64,000 nucleotides of DNA from JAGVPT01 sp963772165 (GTDB lineage: Bacteria > Bacteroidota > Ignavibacteria > UBA10030 > UBA8401): NCBI GenBank assembly GCA_963772165.1, contig CAVYWA010000010.1, forward strand, positions 62,001 through 126,000, given 5' to 3'. The notes below the pieces were generated by a model. It did no database searches, was not told the DNA's origin, and was given only the letters and a program-made list of their open reading frames with translations. Positions 29,229 through 36,685 of the stretch are shown in pieces (position 1 is the stretch's first letter; every line of letters begins with the position of its first letter). The position numbers and the translations under genes were made by a program.

Positions 29229-30587
29229 TTAATAATGAGAAGGAATTTCGCCCATCGCTTTCTCCAAATCTATTTTGCTTGACAGAAGCTGGAAGAGGGC
29301 GTCGATATAACCTATTTCCGCGGTTATCAAGTTTGATTCGGCCACAAGGAGATTCAGATAAGCAACGACTCCCTGATTGTACTGGAGCGAGACAACACGG
29401 TAAACATTTTGCGCCCGCGATTTATTATCATCTAACAATCGCAAGTTGTACAGGTTGCTTTTGTAGTTGGCCAACGCGGAAGTGTACTCTGTGTAAATCT
29501 GCGATTTCAAATTCATCTCTTCCCAATTCACATTCTCTTCCTCAAGCTCCGACCGTTGCACGTTTTCAATACGCGAAAAGCCGGTGAAGATGGGGAAATT
29601 TAGGGACACTCCAAAATATGAATAGGGGTACGTGGTTTTAAAAAGGGTTGAGGATGAGGGACTTTCGTATTCATAATAATAATCGTAAAAAACGGAGACA
29701 GTCGGAAGAAATGAAAGTTTGCTGTACAGCGTCTGCTGACGCTGCAGTTCTTTTACTGTCTGAAGCTGTTGATATTCGATCCGGTTCTCGTACCGTAATT
29801 GCCTCGTGGTGTCGGCATATATTTCCTTCATCATTTGCGTCGTATCAAACGTCACATTAAAATCTTTTTCCGGCGGATACCCCATGAGCTGCTTTAAGGC
29901 GGCGTACTCCGGTACGACGTTTTCAATTTGCTGCTTCAATTGCGCTTTTGAATTATTGAGAGTGATCACTGCTTGTTGATAATCCGTCTCATCGACGATT
30001 CCGCCTACGTACTGGTGGTATGTATCGGTAATATTTCTGCCGAGACGCGCGGTATCTTCTTTCAGGATATTGATCTCCTCAAGCGTCAGTAAGAGGTTGT
30101 AGAATGTCTTGCTGACAGATGAGACAATAAATATTTTCACGCTGTCCGAAATTTGTTCGGCCTGCTTCGTCAACAGCGGAGCACTCGTTGCCGCATAGAA
30201 AAGCTGGGGTTCGAATAGTGTTTGCGAAGCGGACAGCTGGGGGATGGCGGTGTTCGCCACGCCCGTGCGCGTTGGAATCGGCGCCCCTCCAGGCAGTGGA
30301 TTTGGAGAGAGCGTCGTAGGCAATTGGCTGTAATGGACCATGTTGCCGGAGAGATTCAATTGGGGGAACCAACCGGACAAGTTAATAGCATTGGTCGCCT
30401 TAGCAATAGCCGTATTCACGAAGGACTGATTCACGCCGGGCTGGTATTGCAGCGCATAGCGAATGCACTGTTCGAGCGTAAAGAATTGGGTTGAATCAGC
30501 TCTGTGATGATTTTGGGAATAGCTGCAAAGCGGTATAGTTAGAACAACGGCAATGAATAGAAAAAGTCGATTTATTTTATCCTTCAT
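29229..30587 (-). CDS. TolC-like outer-membrane efflux protein
   Basis: Starting at the ATG at 30587 (MKDKINRLFLFIAVVLTIPLCSYSQ) gives 452 residues with a proper signal peptide; the longer reading from 30716 has an implausible N-terminus. Two OEP repeats are seen (TLEQCIRYALQYQPGVNQSF near the start; RIENVQRSELEEENVNWEEMNLKSQIYTEYTSALANYK later), with long helices between. It forms the trimeric channel for the adaptor and RND pumps encoded next. It is the first gene of the operon. Confidence 0.9.
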   Translation of the reverse strand: MKDKINRLFLFIAVVLTIPLCSYSQNHHRADSTQFFTLEQCIRYALQYQPGVNQSFVNTAIAKATNAINLSGWFPQLNLSGNMVHYSQLPTTLSPNPLPGGAPIPTRTGVANTAIPQLSASQTLFEPQLFYAATSAPLLTKQAEQISDSVKIFIVSSVSKTFYNLLLTLEEINILKEDTARLGRNITDTYHQYVGGIVDETDYQQAVITLNNSKAQLKQQIENVVPEYAALKQLMGYPPEKDFNVTFDTTQMMKEIYADTTRQLRYENRIEYQQLQTVKELQRQQTLYSKLSFLPTVSVFYDYYYEYESPSSSTLFKTTYPYSYFGVSLNFPIFTGFSRIENVQRSELEEENVNWEEMNLKSQIYTEYTSALANYKSNLYNLRLLDDNKSRAQNVYRVVSLQYNQGVVAYLNLLVAESNLITAEIGYIDALFQLLSSKIDLEKAMGEIPSHY

Positions 30588-31515
30588 TTCAATGATATTT
30601 TTTGCACAAAAGTAATTTTCTGCTTTCCGATGCTTTTTACGCCAACCCGATGGCGGGCAATCGCTTGTACCTGTCTGTGATTTCACAACTGGTATTTCCA
30701 CGCATTTGTTATCCATTGTAAGAACACTTTAGACAAAAGATATTAAGAGATGGTTGAATGGTTGTGCTTGATAGCTCATATAAATTTTGCAGCTCCAGCA
30801 TGTAGTGTTTTGGCTGCGCTCGCCAAGCGATAAAACTGTAAGTAAAGCGGCAAGATTGTGATAAGAGTTTTCGTAATGGGAATTAAAAAATGTTTGATGT
30901 AAATTGGGGGAATCGCGATAATGCAACCAACTTTGAAAGCTGGTACTCTCTTTCGACGAACCTCTAACCCCTCGGGCCGAGGCTCCCGTAAGGAACCGAA
31001 GACCACGAAACAACCGAATATCCTGCCGATGCGAGATCCTGCATCGGTTGCCTTCCCAAAGAGTTCCTTTGGAAAGGCATCACTTCGCCATTTGCAGGAT
31101 TGACCCACGGGCGTAAAGTATTGTCAATAATATAGCAAAAAAAAAATCTATCTCAAGCTCCCTCGAATTATGGCCGCGGGCTACTTTGAAGAATAAAGTC
31201 ATTGCTTCTCCCGCTCGAAGAGCGGGAGAAGCAATCCCCATTTAAAAAATGGATTGTGCCACTGTACGGGATCCCTTTGGGACTTCTGCAAAAAACAACC
31301 AGGAACGACCTTTGATTTAAAATGATCCGCTACCCGCATTTTGGTAGTCCGTTTATTGCAGGCTATTGAATATCTTGTTAATTTCACTTGGCAAATTTTT
31401 CAGGAAACATTTTTCTCCGGGTAGTGCCCAATCTTGCCGATCTTAATTGTTATAAGAAAATAAATCACAAAATGGTTAATGAATAAAATCAAAACAACGT
31501 AGGAGGGTTCATATC
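30588..31515. other. 928-bp stretch without a convincing gene
   Basis: Possible reading frames here are short or repeat-derived. The central part (about 30920-31115) holds several small inverted repeats in a row: CCTCGG/CCGAGG, CCGATGC (31026-31032) with GCATCGG (31041-31047), and CCAAAG/CTTTGG. From 31188 there is a degenerate copy of the palindromic repeat family seen at 20.8-21.0 kb. It may hold a structured RNA or just decayed repeats. A good ribosome-binding site (GGAGGG) at the right end belongs to the next gene. Confidence 0.6.
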
Positions 31516-31857
31516 ATGGAGGAATTTGCATTAATTATGAGACACGAAGATGGCCATAAAGTGGCTTCACCGGAACAAAGAGAAATTTGGATGAAGCAGA
31601 CAACGGCCTGGATCGACGGTATTGTGGCACAAAACAAATTTAGCAGCGGCACAGGATTGCCTTTTGAAGATGCCAGGGTCGTAAGACCTAATAATGTCGT
31701 TACGAATGGGCCTTTTGGAGGGAGCAAAGAAACAATTGGCGGATTCATTATTGTTAAGGCAAATTCCGTTGATGAAGCGGTTGAATTCACAAAGGGGTGC
31801 CCTGTGTTACAGGGAGAGGGAAATAGTGTTGAAGTACGAAGAATTGCAAAAAAATAA
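31516..31857 (+). CDS. YCII-related small protein
   Basis: 113 residues, MEEFALIMRHEDGHKVASPEQREIWMKQTTAWID to EGNSVEVRRIAKK. The fold pattern of YCII/DGPF proteins is visible: an N-terminal beta strand with a central helix, then NNVVTNGPFGGSKETIGGFIIVKANSVDEAVEFTKGCPVL. The GGAGGG 10 bp upstream of the ATG decides the start. YCII proteins are small alpha-beta dimers, often without a known reaction; some are linked to sigma factors. No partner gene lies nearby. It lies just left of the mobile element at 32011. Confidence 0.8.
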   Translation: MEEFALIMRHEDGHKVASPEQREIWMKQTTAWIDGIVAQNKFSSGTGLPFEDARVVRPNNVVTNGPFGGSKETIGGFIIVKANSVDEAVEFTKGCPVLQGEGNSVEVRRIAKK

Positions 31858-32010
31858 ATTTTTGTAAAATATAAAAGCATCGGCAAAAAACAGAGGTTGC
31901 TTTTTCATGGATGATTGAGAACTGATTCCTCATTTATTCAGGACAAAATACAGAAACACAGCCCCCGTTCCTTTGCAGGCGTTTTGGGTTTGACCAAACA
32001 GGAATTGCCA

Positions 32011-32201
32011 GGTGGTGAATCAATTTGAGAAGACTGAATCAAAAACGGATGTCATGCCCATGAAAGTGGGCATCCCTTGCGTGGTAAAAAATGAATATTT
32101 GGATTCTCGCCGAGTCCCTACGGGTCTATCGACCCGAAGGGTCGTTGACGAGTCTTCGACCCGCTTTCGCGAGACCTTATGTTTAAAAATGAGTCACTAC
32201 C
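32011..32201 (+). mobile_element. MITE-like copy at the left end of the TAC element
   Basis: It is bounded by GGTGGTGAATCAATTTG and AAAAATGAGTCACTACC. The interior shares GATGTCATGCCC..GGGCATCC and AATATTTGGATTC with the element at 59284-59403 (which is inverted), and TTGAGAAGACTGAATCAAAA with 49592-49720 (inverted). It also holds an extra block of about 50 bp with GGGTCTATCGACCC- and CTTCGACCC-type inverted repeats. Its right flank (TAAAACTC) does not match its left flank, so it has no target duplication of its own. Confidence 0.7.
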
Positions 32202-32481
32202 TAAAACTCCGATCACGGGAGACCTGAAATTTAAGAACATTTCGACGAGTTATGTTGAGCGGCAAAATCTTACCATGCGGATGAACATGAGGCGATTTGA
32301 GCGGTTGACAAATGCGTTTTCAAAGAAGGTTAAGAATCACGCTCACGCCGTAGCTTTACACTTCATGTATTACAATTATTGCCGAATTCATAAGACGTTA
32401 AGGGTGTCTCCGGCTATGGCGGCGGGTATCGAAAAGCATCTATGGTCTATTGAGGACTTGGCGAGATTGCTTCAGGCGTAA
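32179..32481 (+). pseudogene. IS1-like transposase, C-terminal fragment
   Basis: From about 32205 the reading frame shows the end of a DDE transposase: TGDLKFKNISTSYVERQN carries the likely catalytic Glu. RRFERLTNAFSKKVKNHAHA, FMYYNYCRIHKTLRVSPAMA and LWSIEDLARLL follow. This C-terminal block is typical of an IS1-type transposase. The N-terminal two thirds, with the two Asp residues, are missing; the first codons (MFKNESLP) come from the MITE end at 32201. The fragment cannot be active. Confidence 0.8.
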
Positions 32482-32853
32482 GGGTAAGCTAAATTCTTTT
32501 ATTGGAGAGTTCTTCAATATATTAGAAAACAAAGAGTACATTTTCTCATAAAGCAAATCTTTGCCAATCGTTTTTGCTAATAACTTTATCGATTTCGATT
32601 CATCAAGCCTTTTAAATATCCCTATCATAACAGCTTCAAAATAGATTCTTGGTTTATGGGATCTATTCTTTTTAGCAATGGACGTTACATTTAATTTTAG
32701 TGCAAAGTTATTTTTGTTATCTTTTCTTAAATAAAGAGTCACGATTGCCGAAAACTCCACACCCAATTCCTCTCCCTTTGCTTCTCCTGGAAATTGTGGA
32801 AAAGCGCTTTTGAAACTCTCGACAAAATATCCCTGTAGTTTAAGCTGGTTCAT
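32440..32853 (-). CDS. SecB-like chaperone of a TAC module (candidate)
   Basis: 137 residues. The N-terminal strand LKLQGYFVESFKSAF, the acidic strand ELGVEFSAIVTLYLRKDNKNNFALKLNVTSIA, the strand and turn RIYFEAVMIGIFKRL, and the long C-terminal helix (LLYEKMYSLFSNILKNSPIKEF) ending SLPLRLK follow the order and spacing of SecB, whose GIF motif and final proline strand are in the same places. It overlaps the antitoxin gene by 14 bp and is the third gene, as in the tuberculosis HigB-HigA-SecB (TAC) set. Assignment rests on pattern, not on a search. Translation is in AT-rich DNA, unlike the surroundings. Confidence 0.6.
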   Translation of the reverse strand: MNQLKLQGYFVESFKSAFPQFPGEAKGEELGVEFSAIVTLYLRKDNKNNFALKLNVTSIAKKNRSHKPRIYFEAVMIGIFKRLDESKSIKLLAKTIGKDLLYEKMYSLFSNILKNSPIKEFSLPLRLKQSRQVLNRP

Positions 32854-33256
32854 ATTCTTTTTGGCTAACCTTGTTTTCTACTATTATTGTGGTGATAATT
32901 GATTCTTTAAAATTCAATTTGAGATTTTTGCCCTTCTCAAAATTCTTGTAGATTTCAAAGTCTTGATATTCGTACTTGATGTATGGTTTAATGCCTAATG
33001 AAAATAAAATCTTAACTAACGTTCCGAGCCTTATATTTGCGCTTCCATCCAATACCTGTGTTACGTATGATCTCGAACAACCTAAAGTCTTGGCTAATTC
33101 TGCCCTACTGATAATCTTTTGATTCATTCTTTCTGCAATTATCTCTCTTATGTCTAATAATAATTTTTCCGTATAGAGAGACCAATCCTTTTCAATAAAT
33201 TCCATTGAATCATTAAACTCATCTTCAATTTGTTTGTTTTTAATAAATTGAGGCAT
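32840..33256 (-). CDS. HigA-like antitoxin, XRE-type helix-turn-helix
   Basis: 138 residues. After an N-terminal helical part (FNDSMEFIEKDWSLYTEKLLLDIREIIAERMNQ) comes a clear helix-turn-helix: ISRAELAKTLGCSRSYVTQVLDGSANIRLGTLVKILFSLGIKP. The last 30-40 residues (EKGKNLKLNFKESIITTIIVENKVSQKEYEPA) extend past the DNA-binding domain. In known TAC antitoxins such a tail is the chaperone-addiction region recognised by the SecB-like partner. The gene starts 4 bp after the toxin stop and overlaps the chaperone gene, so the three form one transcript. Confidence 0.78.
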   Translation of the reverse strand: MPQFIKNKQIEDEFNDSMEFIEKDWSLYTEKLLLDIREIIAERMNQKIISRAELAKTLGCSRSYVTQVLDGSANIRLGTLVKILFSLGIKPYIKYEYQDFEIYKNFEKGKNLKLNFKESIITTIIVENKVSQKEYEPA

Positions 33257-33260
33257 ACAA

Positions 33261-33584
33261 TTACTCCATTTCTTTAATACAGCCGTCCCTTAGCGTAATT
33301 GCCCTTTCTATCTCCTGAATATCGGTCTTATTTTTCTTTTTAACATATCCGTGGGTAATTATCGCATCATTTCCAAACATGAAGAAGAATAATCGAACGG
33401 GCTTCGGTTTAAGTTCATATAAATTACCGTGGCCCTTTAGTTTTTCCGAAATAGAAGTATTTTCAACGGGGAATTTTCGATCAGAGAGAAATTTTATGTG
33501 AAGATTAATCTTGTGCTTCAATTTCTCGTTAATATGCGGAAAAAGCTCTTCTTGGTAAATAGGAATATCTTTTCCTATTCCCAT
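33261..33584 (-). CDS. HigB/RelE-type toxin (Gp49-like)
   Basis: The ATG at 33584 gives 107 residues. The pattern IPIYQEELFPHINEKLKHKINLHIKFLSD, SEKLKGHGNLYELKPKPVRLFFFMFGNDAIITHGYVKKKNKTDIQEIERA is that of phage Gp49/HigB mRNA interferases, which cut mRNA on the ribosome. The candidate promoter at 33637-33665 and the AGGAGAGG at about 33602-33609 favour 33584 or the GTG at 33593 over the GTG at 33632. Toxin-first order is typical for hig operons. Two genes downstream encode the antitoxin and candidate chaperone. Confidence 0.78.
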   Translation of the reverse strand: MGIGKDIPIYQEELFPHINEKLKHKINLHIKFLSDRKFPVENTSISEKLKGHGNLYELKPKPVRLFFFMFGNDAIITHGYVKKKNKTDIQEIERAITLRDGCIKEME

Positions 33585-33636
33585 CGCCCTCACCTTTCTT
33601 TCCTCTCCTGAATGTATGAGTATAATGCGCACTACT

Positions 33637-33665
33637 AAGTTAAGTAATTAATTAACATTTGTCAA
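33637..33665 (-). promoter_or_regulatory. Promoter with overlapping palindromic operator for the TAC operon
   Basis: On the minus strand TTGACA (33660-33665) is followed after exactly 17 bp by TAACTT (33637-33642). The spacer holds the 18-bp near-palindrome GTTAATTAATTACTTAAC (33639-33656), matching its own reverse complement at 16 of 18 positions. This placement suits autorepression by the HTH antitoxin. Function is inferred. Confidence 0.65.
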
Positions 33666-33936
33666 TAAAAAAAATGAGAATTTTTCATGAATGTATTAAT
33701 GAAAACGATCTAAGTTACTTGTAGAATTCACATTTGTCAAGTTTTAATTTAATTAAGCCAAATTCATTTTTTTTAAGCCTTGTTTGGCCACGTCTTATGT
33801 TTAAAAATTCAAACTGAGACACTACCAATTGCCGGCCTACCTTTATTGATTGATTCTAAAATAGTATATTTGCAGTGCTGTTTCGGTATCATTCATGATG
33901 AACTAGGATGACAACGATCAATAAGGAAACCTGCCA

Positions 33937-36390
33937 ATGAAAACAACAACGCTCAAATGTAGGAACGCCCGCTTGGTAGTCTCTCTTGTCACTATGGCTG
34001 TCCTTTTCTTAACCCCACACACCATGTACTCCGGAACCATCCGGCACACCGAGGATTTCAGTAAGAATTGGAAGTTTCATCTTGGCGATGTCACGAACGC
34101 ACAGAAAATCAACCTCAACGATTCTGACTGGCGAATTCTCGACCTGCCGCACGACTGGAGCATCGAAGGAGAATTCAAGAAGGACAATCCGGCGACGCCG
34201 GGCGGCGGAGCTTTGCCGGGAGGCGTCGGCTGGTATCGCAAAACATTTTCCATCGCGGAATCCGAAAATAAGAAATTAGCCTATGTGGAATTTGATGGAG
34301 TGTACCGGAATAGCGAAGTGTGGATCAACGGCTATTACCTTGGCAAGCGGCCATACGGCTATAGCTCTTTTCAGTACCAGCTGACTCCGTTCCTGAAATA
34401 CGGCAACGAACAAAATATTCTGGCAGTGAGAGTCGATAACTCACAGCAGCCTAATTCGCGCTGGTATTCCGGTTCGGGAATTTATCGCAACGTCCGGCTT
34501 ATAACGACAGAAACAATTCATGTCGATCATTGGGGGACGTATATCACAACACCGGAAGTATCGGAGCAATCGGCGACAGTTTCCGTCCGCACAAAAGTGA
34601 AGAATAGCACCGAGAAAGAACAAGCCGTGAAGGTCAAAACAACTGTCCTGGATGAGGACGGCAATGCCGTGGCAGAGATAGAATCCGGAAATGCCGTACC
34701 GAAAAATTCCGTCTCTGAAGTCTCCCAGGAAATTGCGGTCAAGACCCCGCATCTCTGGACGCTTGAAAGCCCGCACCTATACAAGGCCGTGACGACAATC
34801 AAATGCGATGGGAAGGTATGCGATGACTACGAAACGACGTTCGGCATTCGGACGTTTGTTTTCGATGCCGACAAAGGATTTTTCCTGAACGGAAAGCATG
34901 TGAAGGTCAACGGCGTCTGCGACCACCACGACCTTGGCTGTCTTGGTTCGGCGGTCAACAAACGCGCGCTCGAACGCCAGCTCGAGATTCTGAAAGCAAT
35001 GGGGTGCAACGCCATCCGCACCTCGCATAACCCTCCAGCTCCAGAACTCCTCGATCTGTGCGACGCAATGGGCTTTATCGTTATGGATGAAGCGTTCGAC
35101 ATGTGGAAAAAGAAAAAAACCGATTTCGATTATTCCTTAGACTGGGACACGTGGCACAGGCAGGATCTCACAGATATGATCCTTCGCGACCGAAATCATC
35201 CCAGCGTTTTCATCTGGAGCATCGGAAACGAAATCGTAGAACAGTGGGATATGCAGGACAGCAGCGGTACGACCATCGCACAAGAGCTTGCATCGCTTGT
35301 AAAATCTCTCGACTCGACCCGGCCTATTACCTCCGCATGCAATAATCCGGTTCCCCTCAATCCTCTTATCCGGTCGGGCGCTCTCGATCTCATCGGACAC
35401 AACTACAGCATTGATAAGTATCCCGACTTTCCGAAAACTTTTCCCGGAAAAAAATTCATCGCAACCGAAACGGTTTCCGCTCTGGCTACCCGAGGCCACT
35501 ATGACATGCCGTCGGACACCATCAGGCGATGGCCTATACGCTGGGACATCCCTTTCAATACCGGAAACCCTGACAACACATGTTCCGCGTACGATAACTG
35601 CAGCGCTCCCTGGGGATCAACCCACGAAGAGACGTGGAAGATCATAAAGAAATATGATTTCCTTTCCGGCATGTTCATCTGGACCGGTTTTGATTATCTC
35701 GGAGAGCCAACTCCCTACGGCTGGCCTTCACGCAGTTCCTACTTTGGCATCATCGATCTGGCCGGTTTTCCGAAAGACGTCTATTATATGTACCAAAGCG
35801 AATGGACGGACAAGCCGGTGCTGCATCTTTTCCCCCACTGGAATTGGAAAAAAGGAGACACGGTCGACGTGTGGGCGTACACCAATTGTCAAGAGGTGGA
35901 ATTATTCCTGAACGGGCAATCACTGGGGACAAAGAAGAAAACCGGCGATGCTCTCCACGTCATGTGGAAAGTTCCTTTTGCACCGGGCACGTTGAAAGCC
36001 GTCGGGCGCAGCGGCGGGAAGGAGATTCTGACACAGGAAATCAAGACAGCCGGGGAACCGGCAAAGATCGTTTTGGAGGCAGATCGGAACGCAATCTCTG
36101 CGGACGGTAAAGATCTTTCATTTGTCACGGTCAAAGTGCTGGATGAAGCCGGCACGCTCGTGCCGAATGCAGATAATCTCATTCACTTTAGTGTGTCAAG
36201 TGAAGGGAGAATTGTCGGAGTAGACAACGGCCTGCAGACGAGCCATGAATCGTTTAAGGCGCACGACCGGAGGGCATTCAACGGCCTCTGCCTCTCGGTG
36301 ATTCAATCGACGGAAAAAGCCGGCCGCATTACGTTAGAAGCACGCTCGGACGGTTTGAAAGGGTCTTCGATTATCATTGACTCAAAATAA
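33937..36390 (+). CDS. Secreted GH2 glycoside hydrolase (beta-galactosidase-like)
   Basis: 817 residues. A signal peptide (LVVSLVTMAVLFLTPHTMYSG) precedes the GH2 sugar-binding domain (FSKNWKFHLGD, DLPHDWSIEGEF, GGVGWYRKTF), the immunoglobulin-like domain, the TIM barrel (GVCDHHDLGCLGSAVN, IRTSHNPPAPELLDLCDAMGFIVMDEAFDMW) with acid/base Glu in IWSIGNEIVEQWD, and likely nucleophile Glu in FIATETVSA. FIWTGFDYLGEPTPYGWP closes the barrel. C-terminal beta domains (DUF4982 and Big-like) follow. It should remove beta-galactosyl or related sugars from polysaccharides in the periplasm or outside. It is monocistronic, right of the TAC element. Confidence 0.9.
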   Translation: MKTTTLKCRNARLVVSLVTMAVLFLTPHTMYSGTIRHTEDFSKNWKFHLGDVTNAQKINLNDSDWRILDLPHDWSIEGEFKKDNPATPGGGALPGGVGWYRKTFSIAESENKKLAYVEFDGVYRNSEVWINGYYLGKRPYGYSSFQYQLTPFLKYGNEQNILAVRVDNSQQPNSRWYSGSGIYRNVRLITTETIHVDHWGTYITTPEVSEQSATVSVRTKVKNSTEKEQAVKVKTTVLDEDGNAVAEIESGNAVPKNSVSEVSQEIAVKTPHLWTLESPHLYKAVTTIKCDGKVCDDYETTFGIRTFVFDADKGFFLNGKHVKVNGVCDHHDLGCLGSAVNKRALERQLEILKAMGCNAIRTSHNPPAPELLDLCDAMGFIVMDEAFDMWKKKKTDFDYSLDWDTWHRQDLTDMILRDRNHPSVFIWSIGNEIVEQWDMQDSSGTTIAQELASLVKSLDSTRPITSACNNPVPLNPLIRSGALDLIGHNYSIDKYPDFPKTFPGKKFIATETVSALATRGHYDMPSDTIRRWPIRWDIPFNTGNPDNTCSAYDNCSAPWGSTHEETWKIIKKYDFLSGMFIWTGFDYLGEPTPYGWPSRSSYFGIIDLAGFPKDVYYMYQSEWTDKPVLHLFPHWNWKKGDTVDVWAYTNCQEVELFLNGQSLGTKKKTGDALHVMWKVPFAPGTLKAVGRSGGKEILTQEIKTAGEPAKIVLEADRNAISADGKDLSFVTVKVLDEAGTLVPNADNLIHFSVSSEGRIVGVDNGLQTSHESFKAHDRRAFNGLCLSVIQSTEKAGRITLEARSDGLKGSSIIIDSK

Positions 36391-36420
36391 AGAGGAGCGT
36401 AAAGGGCAAAGATATTTTTT

Positions 36421-36457
36421 TCATCTCGTTCCCGATGCCCTGTTGGGAACGAGATGA
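36421..36457. repeat. REP-like hairpin, copy 1 (TCATCTCGTTCCC arms)
   Basis: Perfect 13-bp inverted arms TCATCTCGTTCCC (36421-36433) and GGGAACGAGATGA (36445-36457) around an 11-base loop. It lies 30 bp after the GH2 stop and a T run precedes it, so it may help end convergent transcription. The stem is shared with 36509-36543. Confidence 0.85.
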
Positions 36458-36472
36458 AAACTTTCGCGTCTT

Positions 36473-36651
36473 TTCGTGAGCTTAGTGGATTGTTTGCCGT
36501 TCTGCATATATCTCGTTCCCAATCTCCGATGGGGAACGAGATAAATAACTATGCATACGAAAACACCCGAATGTTTTTTAGGGGCAGCGATCTGCAGAAA
36601 TACAATTTTTCCGTGCACTTCGTGAGCTTAGTAGATTGCTTGCTGTTCTGC
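36473..36651. repeat. Direct 33-bp repeat pair around the second hairpin
   Basis: TTCGTGAGCTTAGTGGATTG.. (36473-36505) recurs at 36619-36651 with about four substitutions (TTCGTGAGCTTAGTAGATTG..). Together with the two hairpins this makes the whole gap between the GH2 and RNase II-family genes repeat sequence, with no gene. Confidence 0.8.
36509..36543. repeat. REP-like hairpin, copy 2
   Basis: Inverted arms TATCTCGTTCCC (36509-36520) and GGGAACGAGATA (36532-36543), around AATCTCCGATG. The stem matches the copy at 36421-36457 except for the outer bases and the loop differs, as in REP families. Confidence 0.85.
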
Positions 36652-36685
36652 GAAAAACCAGTCAAGTACTCGAAGCACATTTCCA

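Larger units (their letters stand above)
32011..33826 (+). mobile_element. IS1-like element carrying a toxin-antitoxin-chaperone module
   Basis: The left end reads GGTGGTGAATCAATTTG (32011 on). The right end reads CAAACTGAGACACTACC (to 33826), which inverted is GGTAGTGTCTCAGTTTG. The flanks are AATTGCCA (32003-32010) and AATTGCCG (33827-33834), a 7-of-8 target duplication. Inside are a MITE-like copy, the C-terminal third of an IS1-type transposase, and three AT-rich minus-strand genes forming a TAC set. Terminal GGT-TG ends and 8-bp duplications suit the IS1 family. That the TAC genes moved as cargo is an inference from these boundaries. Confidence 0.6.

Noticed and set aside
30776..31108. 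110-codon minus-strand reading frame
   Set aside because: The first half translates a hairpin cluster and the second a random hydrophobic run; no start signal.
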